A stretch of DNA of 64,000 nucleotides from Brachypterus glaber. Lineage: Eukaryota > Arthropoda > Insecta > Coleoptera > Kateretidae. The translations under genes were made by a program, and so were the position numbers. Below the pieces are notes generated by a model. It made no database searches. It worked only from the letters and a program-made list of their open reading frames with translations, and was not told where the DNA came from. The stretch is taken from the NCBI GenBank assembly GCA_958510825.1, contig OY294048.1, positions 34,189,026 through 34,253,025 of the forward strand, given 5' to 3'. Positions within the stretch are counted from its first letter, which is position 1, and each line of letters starts with the position of its first letter. Shown here in pieces: positions 1-10,695 of this stretch.

Positions 1-34
1 GCGACCGGCGTCCAAACAAACGGCTACCAGTAGT

Positions 35-169
35 TACCCTATTGAAAATGACGGGTCTGTGCGGGTATAAATGTTGCATAGACCGGACTTGAGCGGGTGA
101 ATTTCATCCGCTCAAGTCCGGTTTATGCACCATTTATACCCGCCCAGACCCGTCATTTTCAGCAGGGTA
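35..169. mobile_element. Palindromic MITE (hairpin family A), full copy
   Basis: The stretch folds into one long hairpin. Its left end (starting TACCCTATTGAAAATGACGG) is the near-perfect reverse complement of its right end, and both halves contain the CGGGTATAAATG block and an ACTTGAGCGG centre. A perfect 5-bp direct repeat, GTAGT, flanks it at 30-34 and 170-174 and looks like a target-site duplication. A shorter relative lies at 14414-14501. It has no coding capacity, so it would be a non-autonomous DNA element. The superfamily is not recognised. Confidence 0.8.
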
Positions 170-669
170 GTAGTAACGACTCAGTAGCAGCTAGGAAAAC
201 AGGGACATTTAAAATGCACTGGAGATGTCTTAACGACTCAGTTGCGGCTGCCCGGTGGCAGTCGTCAGCGACTGCTAATTTTGGAGGAAACCGTAGCTTA
301 AGAGCCCAACTCACGTTTTTGTCAATTTTAAGTGAATATCACCAAATAACTTCCACAAGTGTACACGGTCGTGTACACTCGAGTGTACAGCATTAGCAAA
401 CCAAGTTTCCTAACTATATATCATACGGTTATTTTGTTATTGACAGAAAACTGAAAATACCTAATTTTTTTGTTTTTATAATAAGGGCCTAACTGATTGT
501 TATTATTTAGCATTGGTTAAATGTTGTAACAGATTCTTCACCCATTCAGGATAATAGTGACTTCAAAAATTATTATTCTAATATTCCTATTATTTTTTTC
601 TGGAAAACATTTTTAATAATAAAAATATCTCAAAATTGTTCTACTGTAAAATTATTTCCAGATAGCCCA
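170..669. other. Unassigned AT-rich stretch
   Basis: I see no gene here. There is a short GC-richer block to about 300, a local GTGTACAC-type palindrome around 358-388, and AT-rich DNA after that. The reading frame that runs through 97-396 begins inside the MITE hairpin and resembles no known protein. Confidence 0.5.
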
Positions 670-1170
670 GGTTTATACAATGGATATCCCCAGAATATCC
701 GTTTTGAGATTTCCGATATCCCCAAGATATACGATTTCGTCTATAGATATCCATAGGAGATCCTCAGGATATACTTTGTTACTAAACGGGAAGCCGAGCC
801 GAACCATATATCCCAAGAATATCCCAAAGGTATATCCTGAGGATATACTGTAGGTCTGTCCTAAAGATAGCTACTAATTATGGACAACTGTCCCCAGCTA
901 TCAAATAGTAATGCTTTTATTTTTTATTGTGTGAAATATTGCTATTAGCAGCTTGCACCTAGGTGCAAGTTATTTAAATAAAAGCTAATAATTTTACAAA
1001 AAAATTATGATAACATTACTATTTGATAGCCACTTTTGTCGGGGACTTATCTACAAAATATATTTCCATTTCATCATAAATTAACACATTATAAATACAT
1101 TTAAAATAAAAGAAAAAGCCATCGTAGGATATCCCGAAATGACATCCTTGGGACATACGAAGGACATAAC

Positions 1171-1228
<58 letters not shown>

Positions 1229-1292
1229 TTGGAATATACGGGCAGTATATCCTCAGGTCATACCTTTTGGGATATCCTTGGGATATACGACA
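670..1292. repeat. Nested palindromic element rich in GGATATCC motifs
   Basis: Both flanks are made of degenerate GGATATCC/GGATATAC motifs. The segment near 806-850 is the reverse complement of that near 1228-1290, giving a long imperfect inverted repeat. Inside is a second inverted repeat: TATCAAATAGTAATG at about 899-913 against CATTACTATTTGATA at about 1014-1028. At its centre is a perfect 18-bp palindrome, CTTGCACCTAGGTGCAAG, at 952-969. A TA microsatellite interrupts the right flank. It is probably one MITE inserted in another foldback, with no coding capacity. Confidence 0.6.
1171..1226. repeat. (TA)n microsatellite
   Basis: About 27 uninterrupted TA dinucleotides inside the right arm of the GGATATCC-rich foldback. 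The length may be approximate in an assembly. Confidence 0.95.
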
Positions 1293-2582
1293 ATGCTTGA
1301 ATTAAATGCTATTGTATGAGTCTACTTAAGTAACCGTAATTACGGTTTACGAGATATTAGCAATTTTATGTCATGTCAAAATTTGCCAAGATATTTCTTT
1401 TATCTGCGCATGTTGTAAATAATCCTACTTTTTAAAATAAACCATGAAACACCTTAATTTTCTAAGAGATAAAGAATTTATATTTACATATTTTATTATT
1501 AATTTGCATTAAGGGGTTATTTAAACCTACCAAATCAAATAAAACGAGAGCAGTGGCGTAACTACAAATTGGAAGCCCCTGTGCAAAAAATGCTGGCGGT
1601 GAAAATATTCCCTTTTAAACATAAATTTAAGAAAAAGTTGACCAAGCAAAATTTTATAAAATCAATTTTTAATAACATTTTGCCATGTATTTAGTTTAGC
1701 GCCGCAGAATACATTTTTTTTAAATTATCAAGATAAAGCCTTAAAAAACAAATTATATTTTGAAATCAGTTATAAATAAAACAAAACCTAAAAATACGTT
1801 TTTTTTTTCATATAATTAGGTACATTTAATTTAATTACTGGTACCTACCAATTGAGTTTAAATTAATTAATTTTAAATGCTTTTAATAAAATTTTAAAAA
1901 TTTTAATAAAAATGTTCTCATTTTTAAAATTTTTAAGGTCACATATTTTCCAACTATGTAATTTTAAAAGATTTTTTTTAACCGCTCTGGGACAGGAGGA
2001 TCAGAACTGAGTGGTCAATTTTTTGGCTGCCCCTTGGAGCCCGTGTGCATTGCACACACCTAAAGTGCTGCGTGGAAAAAACCACAGACATGGACAAACC
2101 ATGGCTTTGGCAAAAAAAGAATTGGGCAAAAGGGTGCTCGGGCCTTCCCGTTTGGCCCGCCCTTGGCAAAAATTAAAACATGAAAATAGTATTTATTAAT
2201 AGGCCTTGTTGATATAAAAACACATGCATAAACTCATTTTCGTAGCTCAAAGGGTTCCTGATATATTAAAAGAAAATCGCGGACTTTTGCAGACCTGTCA
2301 CTGAAGGATTGTAGCTCAATCACGAAGTATTTTTGGACATAACTTTATATGAACTGTTTTTAATGTCTTTTCATAGGAATTCACCTCCCAAAGTTATAAA
2401 ACGCTAACTTGAAAAATGGGTCTTGCATATTAGGGTGCATTGGAAACTTTAAATTAAAAAAACTCGCTTAAATGACCTAAAGTGGTGAAACCCCCTGGGG
2501 ACTCGACTATAGTGGTCTTAAATTAACGACTGACGTTGACAGATCTCTTGCCTAAATTTTCTGTCGCACAGTGTTATTATAC
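1293..2582. other. Unassigned AT-rich stretch with a GC-richer block
   Basis: The DNA is mostly AT-rich with no credible gene. Positions 1550-1600 and 1985-2175 look like two pieces of one dispersed repeat: the first has GTGGCGTAACTAC and GCCCCTGTGCA, the second CCCGTGTGCATTGCACAC. Short frames on both strands at 1978-2199 overlap in the GC-richer block and are chance readings. Confidence 0.4.
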
Positions 2583-3268
2583 AAGGGTTATCAGTAACTG
2601 CTATGCCAAAATTTAAGAGGGGATTCTATATCCAAAAATATGAAAAAAAGTTCTTATAAAGGTTGGTCCGGAAATAAGCCCTAAGGGGAACAAAAAAAAG
2701 CATCAATAAAATTTTAATTCTGTAGGGTGATTCTTCATTTAAATCTGAGCAAAAAAGTATTCTTCGCCAAAACACCTAAATTTAATATTAAAGGAGTTTT
2801 AAAAAGAAAGTTTTTGGTGGCACAAAATGTTACTTCCTCTTAATTGCATTTTTTTTTTTTGAAAACTTTAGCTCCTACAATGTTATACTATATAACATTT
2901 TTTATGTATTTTTACTCAAGAAATCTATATTTTTTACAAAAAATACAAAAAACATACACATAAAAAAGTTTGAGGCGAAAATGTGTTAAGCCTCACATAT
3001 TTTGTCCGTCTAGGCACGCCTCTGGATAAATTCAAAAATAAATTAACATAAACTTATTGCCCGTATACTAGTATACTTGCAATAGCTTGTCGCTCTGGCT
3101 TAAAGGGTACCAGAGTCATTAATTAAAAACTTTATTTTTATTACAATTTTAAAGGGCCCTAGCTCCCTTAGGGCTCATTTCCGGACCAACCTTTATAGGA
3201 ACCTTTTTGATATTTTTGGATGTAGAATCACCTCTTAAATTTTGGCATGCCAGTTATTGATCACCCTG
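2583..3268. mobile_element. Foldback/TIR element with ~95-bp arms
   Basis: The left arm (about 2600-2695) and right arm (about 3157-3262) are inverted copies. Both contain ATGCCAAAATTTAAGAGG, AAAGGTTGGTCCGGAAAT and GCCCTAAGGG in reverse-complementary order. The interior is AT-rich and non-coding. It is a non-autonomous foldback of unassigned superfamily, and its exact ends are estimates. Confidence 0.7.
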
Positions 3269-3350
3269 TCAGTGGCAAAAGCTAATATTTTTAAAATTTT
3301 TAATTTTTTACAATAATTTCATAGTTTTTTTTGAGGGTTTTTTGTCACTG

Positions 3351-3419
3351 AATCTATAGATATTATAATAATAAATCTATAGATATTATAATAATAAACC
3401 TATAGTCATTATAATACTT
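3351..3419. repeat. 23-bp minisatellite, three units
   Basis: Two identical 23-bp units (starting AATCTATAGATATTATAATA) at 3351-3373 and 3374-3396 are followed by a third diverged unit to about 3419. Confidence 0.85.
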
Positions 3420-4037
3420 ATTGAAAAAATAATAAAAAATAATTATTCTTCTTAATCTCATTTTCCGGCAAACGCTGTACATTTTTTTTTTTTTGAGATG
3501 AATTTCGAGAAGATTAATTATTACCTAAATTTCGTTAAAAATTCCAAAAGTCCAAAAAAAGTTAGAGCAGGATAGGCACATGTCTCGGACCTTACTAAAA
3601 AAAAGTGTCTTTTTATACAGCCCTGCACATTTGCCACATAGTAGTTACGTCACTGAACGAGACAGAAAATCCTTGATTGCAGGAAAGATATAAGGTATTT
3701 GTCCGTTCTTATGATCAGCATTTCTAGGACCCTTTTATCTCGTCTCCTGCTGTAGGCAGACCCGTAGTGGCTATGAATTTTACAGGGAGAATCCCATACC
3801 GAAGCTACTCATTTTTAGACACATGTTTATATACATTTTTTTTTAGAATGGATTGTTTTTTGATCCAGTATCAAAAAAATCACAAATAATAACATTTTTT
3901 TATAAATGGAAATGGAATTGTTTGATTAAATAAGTTTATATAAAACATGTACATATGTATCTAAAAATAGTTAGTGTCCGGAATATATAAAGAAAATTTT
4001 TATGAAATTGTTAAAATTTTGAAATATTTTTTTTCTA
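3420..4037. other. Unassigned AT-rich stretch
   Basis: No gene or clear repeat boundary is visible. There are homopolymer A/T tracts and short diverged sequence only. Confidence 0.4.
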
Positions 4038-4555
4038 TTTTGCGACTCTTATAAGCTCATAATCACACGCAATTTGCTTGTTCTTATAGGCCCATAAGAG
4101 GTCTGTACTTTTTGTTCTTTTGGGTTGGCAACAGACCTGGCCTATCGCTTGACGTTTTTCGTGCAAATGTCGCTTTAAAGTTGAATTTTCTAGAAAATTT
4201 TTTATTTAGGTTATTTACCATGTTAAAATTGTGGCTTGGTTAATTGCAGTAAAAAAGAGAAGAGATGACTATAAAATATATCAAAATATCATTTGTTCTT
4301 AGAATTTTAAACATGGTGTAAACTGTAATGCCAATCCAAAACAAAAATCCCTAAATCAGTCATCAATTTAAATGTAAGTTTTTTTAAATTTTGGAGCAAA
4401 ATAGAAAAAATTGTATAAAGCACTCGTTTCATAACACGTTTTTAGCGCACTAGTACTTTAGAAAACTCACCGGAAGCGGCTCGTTTTCTAAACTTGTACT
4501 CGTGCGCTAAAAACGTATGTTATGAAACTAGTACTTTAATATACTATAATTTTAT
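4038..4555 (+). repeat. Dispersed repeat family B, copy 1
   Basis: This ~520-bp interspersed repeat occurs again in opposite orientation at 7925-8445 and as an internally deleted copy at 55745-55900. It opens with GACTCTTATAAGCTCATAAT and closes with a palindromic module at about 4420-4555 in which TTTCATAACA-GTTTTTAGCGCAC is mirrored around GTTTTCTAAA. It has no coding capacity and is probably a non-autonomous transposon. Strand is arbitrary and only states orientation relative to the other copies. Confidence 0.7.
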
Positions 4556-4935
4556 CCCTTATCTTTACTGTTAATTTTTTTGTATACTATCTTATAAAAC
4601 GTACTATTTTAAATACAAAAGTTTATATAAACATGTCGTCACGTTAGAGTTATAAAGTTTTATTTGCCCGAAACCACGTTTTGAGTAAATCGAAAAAGAT
4701 AAACTTGCTTTCTACTTTTCTTACACAAAATAAAGATATGTTTGGATATTTTATCTTTTTATATAAGCTGTTTTAGGTAAATCTTTTCTGTTTTTATCGA
4801 AACATCTTAAAATACATACTTATTTCCCGAGTTAAATAAATACTTAGAAATAACGTACAACTGTATAACTTTAATAATAATAAATATTTTAATAAACACA
4901 AACAACTTCTAAAAGAAAATAAAACCGTTAAATAG
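4556..4935. other. Unassigned AT-rich stretch
   Basis: No gene or repeat boundary was recognised. It lies between family B and the next foldback. Confidence 0.4.
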
Positions 4936-5805
4936 GAGTAGGAGGAGATACCCATGAATGGGACAATTGTTATTTTTTAAAAGGCTACCAAAATTTTATT
5001 TTTAATCCTTTATACGTATTTTTTTCAGTTAGGTCCAAAAAGACCAAATTTTGAGTTCCGTAATACTTGAACGTTCCCTATGATTAAATGTATATTGAAT
5101 ATACAAGGTAAATTTGAAATAGGGTTCGATATTTTAAGGGGTTATTCTTTATCAGAAAATATGAGAAAAAGTTCCTATAAACATATGTTTAAAAATGCAT
5201 CGTAAGGGAGCCCCTTTAAAATTGGCTAAAAAATTCGGTTTTTATTTAATAACCCAGGAACCCTTTGATAATGTCCCCCCGTTTCACATACCCCTGGTTA
5301 AAATAACTACATTATTATTAAGATTAGTTCACGTGCAAAACCTGAGTGGTTCCTGAGTTGTCAAAACCGAATTTTTTAGCCTCTTTTAAAGGGTCTTAGC
5401 TCTCTTACGACGCATTTATAGACATATGTTTATAGGAACTTTTTGTCCTTTTTTCTGATGTAGAATAATCCCTTAAAATATCGAACCCTAATTCAAGTTT
5501 ACCTTGTATATTCAATATACATTTAATCATAGGAAACGTTCGTATTACGTAAGGCAAAATTTGGCCATTTTTGACCCCCACCCCCCATATAACGCGGTGT
5601 AACATTTTCAAGACCCCCCACGCTCCCCTAGTACGTTACGTAATACTTGAACGTTCCCATATCACTTAGGTAGGGGGAGATACCCATGAATGGGACACTT
5701 TTTGTTTTTTTAGCCACTTTTAAAGGGGCTTAGATCCCTTACGACGCATTATTAGACATATGTTTATAGGAACTTTTTGTCATATTTTCTGGTTTGAACG
5801 GAATC
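4936..5805. mobile_element. Foldback element with ~220-bp arms and extra partial copy
   Basis: The arms at about 5035-5262 and 5353-5570 are reverse complements, sharing GTATATTGAATATACA, TTCCTATAAACATATGT and AAAAAATTCGGTTTT. A further piece at about 5625-5800 repeats the right-arm end, including TACTTGAACGTTCCC and TACCCATGAATGGGACA. The block at 4936-5025 (TACCCATGAATGGGACA onward) recurs at about 45355-45425, and a diverged single arm is at 40909-41070. This is a dispersed non-autonomous foldback family. The open frame at 5405-5611 is just arm sequence. Confidence 0.7.
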
Positions 5806-6363
5806 GTCGTTTTACTGCTGACATATCACCATTCTCGCCATTCCGACCAAACCATTGAGAGAGGTCCGAATGACAGATGTCAAATGTCAAACATTAAATA
5901 AAATCTAACGGTTTTCATGTGTATTCTGTATTATAATTAAAAATATTGGGGAACTTGCTGATATTAGGTATGGAAAGGACGGAAAGCATTATTGGTTTAA
6001 CAAAGAAAGTAAGTACATATACCTATAGGTTAGTTTACACCATAGGGACTATGCAGTCCTGACGTATATTATCAGCATAGATAAGATTTTCGGAAATAAG
6101 CCAAAATATTTTATTATTAAAACAAATATCGTTTTCTTCTTCTTCTTCTTCTTATTGGCCTTATTTTGACAATTGACATAATCCGTTTTTGTGCTTAGTT
6201 TCATTCTGTTCAAACTTTTCCTACTGCAGAATGAAGCAGTAAAACGTAACAATTATTAATTAATGGGCAGGAATGTGATTTCTTCATCTACTCCGCAGGG
6301 GACACTTAACTGCGTCAAAAGTTTTAACTTGTAATTTTTTTTTCTTATATCATTTGATCTAAA
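5806..6363. other. Unassigned stretch
   Basis: No gene is supported. It holds a short (CTT)n run at about 6134-6154 and AT-rich sequence. The reading frame at 6049-6252 on the minus strand is created by that simple repeat. Confidence 0.4.
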
Positions 6364-6585
6364 GTCATTGGTCTACATTCTCCCGGTAAAATGCATACCA
6401 CTACGGGCCTGGCTGTGGGATGAGAGTCCCGAGGGAGAATTCCTCCCGGACGAAGGCAAAGGGTCGATCCCGAATTCCCGATATCTCCCGAATCCGATCG
6501 TTCAACTACGCACCATGGCCAGTGTGAAACCGACGTCTGGATGAATCAAACCGCGAGCTCTACCTCCTGCGAGTCTAATTGCTAA
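6364..6585. other. GC-rich island with possible SINE-like promoter boxes
   Basis: This ~220-bp block is clearly richer in G+C than its surroundings, with many CCCGA and TCCCG motifs. GGGTCGATCCC at about 6466-6476 differs at one position from the Pol III box B consensus. CTGGCTGTGGG about 55 bp upstream loosely resembles box A. I could not fold a tRNA from it. It may be a SINE head, a 5' piece of a retroelement, or other foreign sequence. The function is unknown. Confidence 0.3.
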
Positions 6586-7232
6586 AATTAAATATTTATG
6601 AATTAAACAGACCGTTAAATAAAATACCATGTCAGTTATTTAAATAAAAAGTTGTTCCTCTTTAAAAATTATATGTAGTAATTTGTTTTCAGGACATAAA
6701 TGTGCCAAAAATATAAAAAACTATTTATATAAAAACATAAAAACTATTTATATAAAAATAATTTTATCTAATTAATGAAATATTAAACTAATATTTTTCG
6801 ATTTATATTTATTCTGGCGAAATTTCAAAATTTTATATAAAAAAACATATCGCTTAACGTCAAATGTTTAAATAGTAAGCGCCCGCGTGTAAATAGTGTG
6901 ACCAGAAATAACTAAATTATTTCTTAACTTTTGAGATAAAAACGGATACATTGTGTTTTTGTGTGTATTTAATAGTGAACATCGAATTTTGGAGTAAATA
7001 CTGACAAGAATCCAAACAAAACGATGAATTAAATATAGGTTGTATTGAGGTAGGTACATTTATTTGAAGGGTAATAACGACTAGTCACATTTTTTATAGA
7101 TTAGATTTAGATTTAGTTGTTTGTGCATATGCAAAATTTCACATTACACAGGTCAGTCTATAATTATATTAATCATGTAAAATATTTGACATAATTTAAT
7201 AACGACACAGTTAAAATCGGTTAAAATATAAA
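6586..7232. other. Unassigned AT-rich stretch
   Basis: AT-rich DNA with no recognised gene. TATTTATATAAAAA-type near-repeats occur at 6720-6760. Confidence 0.4.
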
Positions 7233-7502
7233 TAACACAGGCACACAAAAAAAGATCTGGTTTCCCAGACGTGACAAACATTTTTATACGTTTTTGGGGT
7301 GGCTCAATCTGAATCTGGGGTTAGTTTGACTCGGTCAGGTCGCATTTCGTTGCTAACCTCAAAAAAGTGATAAAATGATTCAACTTTCATCACTTTTTTG
7401 AGGTTAGGAATGAAATGCGATCTGACCGAGTCAAACCAACCCCAGATTCGCATTCCGCGACCTCAAAAACGTATATAAATGTTTGTCTCGTCTGGGGAAC
7501 CA
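7233..7502. mobile_element. Palindromic MITE family C, copy 1
   Basis: The two halves, 7238-7370 and 7384-7502, are inverted copies around a short AT spacer. Both carry AACCTCAAAAAAGTGAT and a GACTCGGTCAG / CTGACCGAGTC pair. The left end reads ACACAGGCACAC. The same family at 28341-29632 shows the full termini, CACAGGCACACGAAAAAA, on both sides. It is non-coding. Confidence 0.8.
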
Positions 7503-7504
7503 TA

Positions 7505-7625
7505 ATTATGTGACTTTTACTAATTTTCTTACAACAAGTATGTAAAATCAGATGATCGTCAATTCCAATCCGTTGTCATAGGCAAAGGATGGAAAATACC
7601 CACTAACTACTAACTAGGTAGTAAG
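7505..7625 (-). repeat. Dispersed repeat shared with 63690-63830
   Basis: The reverse complement of this piece matches about 63690-63808, including ATCTGATTTTACATAC, GAAAATTAGTAAAAGTCA and CCTATGACAACGGAT. It is a non-coding repeat of unknown class. Orientation is relative to the other copy. Confidence 0.6.
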
Positions 7626-7655
7626 AAAAAATCAAAATAGTATATTAAAGTACTA

Positions 7656-7923
7656 TAAAGAACTTTCACTTTCGGGTTTAGACCGTGTTAATGGATTTTC
7701 ACTTTCCGACGTTTCGTCTCTTACTACTAGAGACATCTTCAGGGATTAATCTGAAACTAAGTTTCGAATCAACTTGTGTCACTATTTATGACGAGTTGTG
7801 GTTATTCACATAGATGTCTCTAGTAGTAAGAGACGAAACGTCGGAAAGTGAAAATCCATTAACACGGTCTAAACCCGAAAGTGAAAGTTCTTTATATCTT
7901 AATGGCCGTGAAAGCTTAAAATC
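7656..7923 (+). mobile_element. Penelope-like element, foldback copy of 3' ends only
   Basis: A 268-bp insertion made only of the 3'-terminal sequence of the Penelope-like family seen at 19838-20753 and 47913-48764, joined head to head. The left part (7656 to ~7812) is the inverted 3' end, running from the terminal GAACTTTCACTTTCGGG block to GTTGTGGTTATTCAC. The right part (~7813-7923) is the direct 3' end, beginning within AGATGTCTC and ending in GCTTAAAATC. A 13-bp direct repeat, TATTAAAGTACTA, flanks it at 7643-7655 and 7924-7936. It landed in the terminus of repeat family B. There is no RT or nuclease sequence left. The reading frame on the minus strand here is repeat sequence. Confidence 0.8.
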
Positions 7924-7924
7924 T

Positions 7925-8445
7925 ATTAAAGTACTAGTTTTATAACATAAGTTTTTAGCGTACGAGTACAAGTTTAGAAAACGAGCCGCTTGCGGCCAGT
8001 TTTCTAAAGTACTAGTGCCCTAAAAACTTGTTATGAAACGAGTGCTTTATACAATTTTTTCTATTTTGCTCTAAAATGGTAAAAAACATTTAAATTGTAG
8101 ATTGATTTGGGAATATTTGTTTCGGGTTGGCATTACAGTTTTCGCCATGTTTAAAATTCTAAGAACAAATGATATTTTGATATATTTTATAGTGATATCT
8201 TCTCTTCTTCACTGCAAGTAACTAAGCCACAATTTTAACAAGGTAAAAAACAACCCAAACACAAAATTTTGTGGAAAATTAAACTTTAAAGCGACCTTGA
8301 CATTTCCACGGAAAACGTCAAGCGACAGGTTATTATCTGTTGCCAACCTAAAAGAAAAAAAAGTACACACCTTATATGGGCCTATAAGAACACGCAAAAT
8401 GCGTGTGATTATGAGCTTATAAGAGTCGCAAAATAGAAAAATGGA
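7925..8445 (-). repeat. Dispersed repeat family B, copy 2 (inverted)
   Basis: This is the reverse-complement relative of 4038-4555. It shares the palindromic module (TTTTATAACATAAG, CGAGCCGCTT, GTTATGAAACGAGTG), the CATTTGTTCTTAGAATTTTA-type interior and the GCTCATAATCACACGC end. Its outer end was the target of the Penelope-like foldback just upstream. No coding capacity; the frame at 8209-8397 is repeat sequence. Confidence 0.7.
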
Positions 8446-9253
8446 ATTTTTGAAATATCTTCATCCGTTACTGGCTTGTGTACTAAAAGTTTGACCACCC
8501 TGCAGGTACCTGTACCTAGTAGATACTACCTACTTATCTACACGGAGAAAAGTAATTAGTTATATTAACTAATTTTTTAGTTACGTTAACTATTTATACA
8601 GCTTTACTTTCAACCAAAATATGATTTCCTCTTCCTCTACTGAAACTTTCTTTTTCGCCTTAAATAAACTTAGCTAAGAAAATACTCAGCTCATGCAATT
8701 AAAATCATTATCACACCATTAGTGAGAAACAAACAAGTTGTGAACTCATAAAATACTTCGCATTCCCTAGTATACTCCTCGCATTTGCAAGTAGCGTAAA
8801 CATAATGAAATTTTATTGAGATATTTCTAATTTTTAAGTGATTCCCTGCATAATTTTTACGAGTGGAAAGTACCAAAAATGAATTTTATCGCACTTTTCC
8901 TTCTATGTTTTTTTCAAATTTTAAGTTCAAATTTTAAGTTAAGTCTCCTATAACACTTTTATTCTAAAAGTTTTGTTTTTCAAATTTGGTACGATTATTC
9001 TTTTTGCAAAAGAAATGTCCTTAAAAACTGTTGATCAAAGATTTTCTTCCACTATTTTCGATTTTTTTTTAAATATATATTTTTTTAATATTTAGCCCCC
9101 CATTACTATCTTGTTTTTGGAGAGATTCTTTTTAATTTTAATAGGCTTTGTGTCCTTACCAAGATTGAGTTTTGCTGACAATTTTAAGTCGATTTGATTA
9201 TTCTTCATTGAGTTATCGCGTCGGAAATAAGACGGATAGAAGGACGGACATTT
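8446..9253. other. Unassigned AT-rich stretch
   Basis: No gene is supported. CTACACGGAGAAAAGTAATT near 8537 resembles the terminus of the small element at 22778-23206, so a fragment of that family may be present. Two copies of CAAATTTTAAGTT lie side by side near 8916-8942. Confidence 0.4.
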
Positions 9254-9341
9254 TTTAAAGTTGTTTAGAATTGTAAATACAATTGTACATTTAATGGCCG
9301 TGATGGTACATACACAATTCTAAACAACTTTTTAAAATGTC
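9254..9341. repeat. Short inverted repeat
   Basis: GTTGTTTAGAATTGT with the preceding GGACATTTTTTAAA is mirrored by ACAATTCTAAACAAC and the following TTTTTAAAATGTCC, forming a ~29-bp-arm hairpin. Flanking CGGACGGA-type sequence recurs with other repeat ends at 50.3 and 62.1 kb. Confidence 0.7.
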
Positions 9342-9614
9342 CATCTTTCTAGTTATTAATTAAAAATCTTATTTTTATTACAATTTTATAGGGTCGAACC
9401 TTATTAGTGGACCTATGCTCCTACAGTGGTTTTTCATGTTTTTTGATCAAAAATAATCTCCTTTAATATATGACTCAAGACTGCAAACACCGTGTATAAC
9501 CTGCTTTGGTCCAGGGGTAAACAACTGAAAAAATTTTGTACACCTTTAGGAGGAAATCTTTAAAGATTTTCTCCGAAAAGAAGTAAATCTTTAAAGATTT
9601 CGTTTGGACTTTTT

Positions 9615-10205
9615 AAACTAGCTGCGCTCAGTGAAGTTATACCGCTTGAGCCGGAAAATCCGAAAAATAATAGGATTTTTAACTAGGTAAAAGGAGGAAA
9701 TCTTTAAAGATTTTCTCGTAACCTTCAAAGATTTCCTCCAGATTACCTCCACTGTGTACATCTGAATTCCTCTGCGGTTTACCCCTCGACTTTGGTACAA
9801 ATATTTTTCAACTTGGACAAAATTTGTCTTTTTTTGGAGTCCAAAGTATACCTGAAGCTACGAGGAGTGTAATAAAACTAGCTGCGCTCCATGAAGTTAT
9901 ACCGCTTGAGCCGGAAAATCCGAAAAATAATAGGATTTTTAACTAGGTACAAGGAGGAAATCTTTAAATATTTTCTCGTAACCTTCAAAGATTTCCTCCA
10001 GATTACCTACACTATGTACACCTGAATTCCTCTGCGGTTTACCCCTCGACTTTGGTACAAATATTTTTCAACTTGGACAATTTTTTTTTTTGGGGTCCAA
10101 AGTAAACCTGAAGCTACGAGGAGTGTAATAAAACTAGCTGCGCTTAGTGAGGTTATACCGCTTGAGCCGTAAAATCCGAAAAATAATAGGATTTTTAACT
10201 AGCGT
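9615..10205. repeat. Tandem array, ~258-bp unit, about 2.3 copies
   Basis: Units start with AAACTAGCTGCGCT at 9615, 9876 and 10131, giving periods of 261 and 255 bp. Each full unit includes CGCTTGAGCCGGAAAATCC, a GGAGGAAATCTTTAAA/AAGATTTCCTCC palindrome and CTGAATTCCTCTGCGGTTTA. An extra palindromic piece lies upstream at 9550-9600. This is satellite-like and non-coding; the frame at 9618-9800 is an accident of the unit. Confidence 0.85.
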
Positions 10206-10695
10206 ATTTATAAGCACAGAGCGCTTCAGTAAATGAGGATATTATTATAATCGTCGCAGGTTTGCAGCAGATAAGTAGTATGAGGTTTATTAAATAAAGT
10301 GAGATAGGTAAAAACTTTATTTATATTTAAATAAATTAGTAATTTATAATACAAACAATTATAAGTAAGGTAAATAAAGCTATATTTAAAACAAAATAGC
10401 CGGGAAGCAATACAAAGTATCATAGATCTTAAAAATTCTTATTGGTGCATGTACAATATAACAGTTTCTATCTCTATTCTTTCTTCAATTAACTATACCA
10501 TAAGCCTACTGTATGTCTTAATATAATTAATAACTTAACTTATTATTGTGTTGTAAATATTTATATACGTAGAACTAATAACTTATTATTTAGTATTAAT
10601 TAGCATAAAAAAAATCTATCTAGTTTTTCTTTTGTAGATATTTTGTAGTTTTTTACTGTTTTAATCAATAAACATATTATTATTATTATTATATT
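10206..10695 (+). repeat. LINE 3' end with ATT-repeat tail
   Basis: The sequence ends in CAATAAACATATTATTATTA, an AATAAA followed by a (TTA)n tail. The same arrangement (CAATAAACGTTTATTATTAT) closes the intact LINE at 61251-61276. The ~250 bp upstream is AT-rich 3'-UTR-like sequence with no recognisable protein. It is probably a 5'-truncated non-LTR retrotransposon; its start is uncertain. Confidence 0.45.

Noticed and set aside
97..396. A 99-codon open frame on the plus strand
   Set aside because: It starts inside the palindromic MITE hairpin and its product resembles nothing; composition explains it.
2011..2199. Overlapping open frames on both strands at 1978-2199
   Set aside because: Both lie in a GC-richer dispersed repeat; mirror frames in a repeat are not evidence of a gene.
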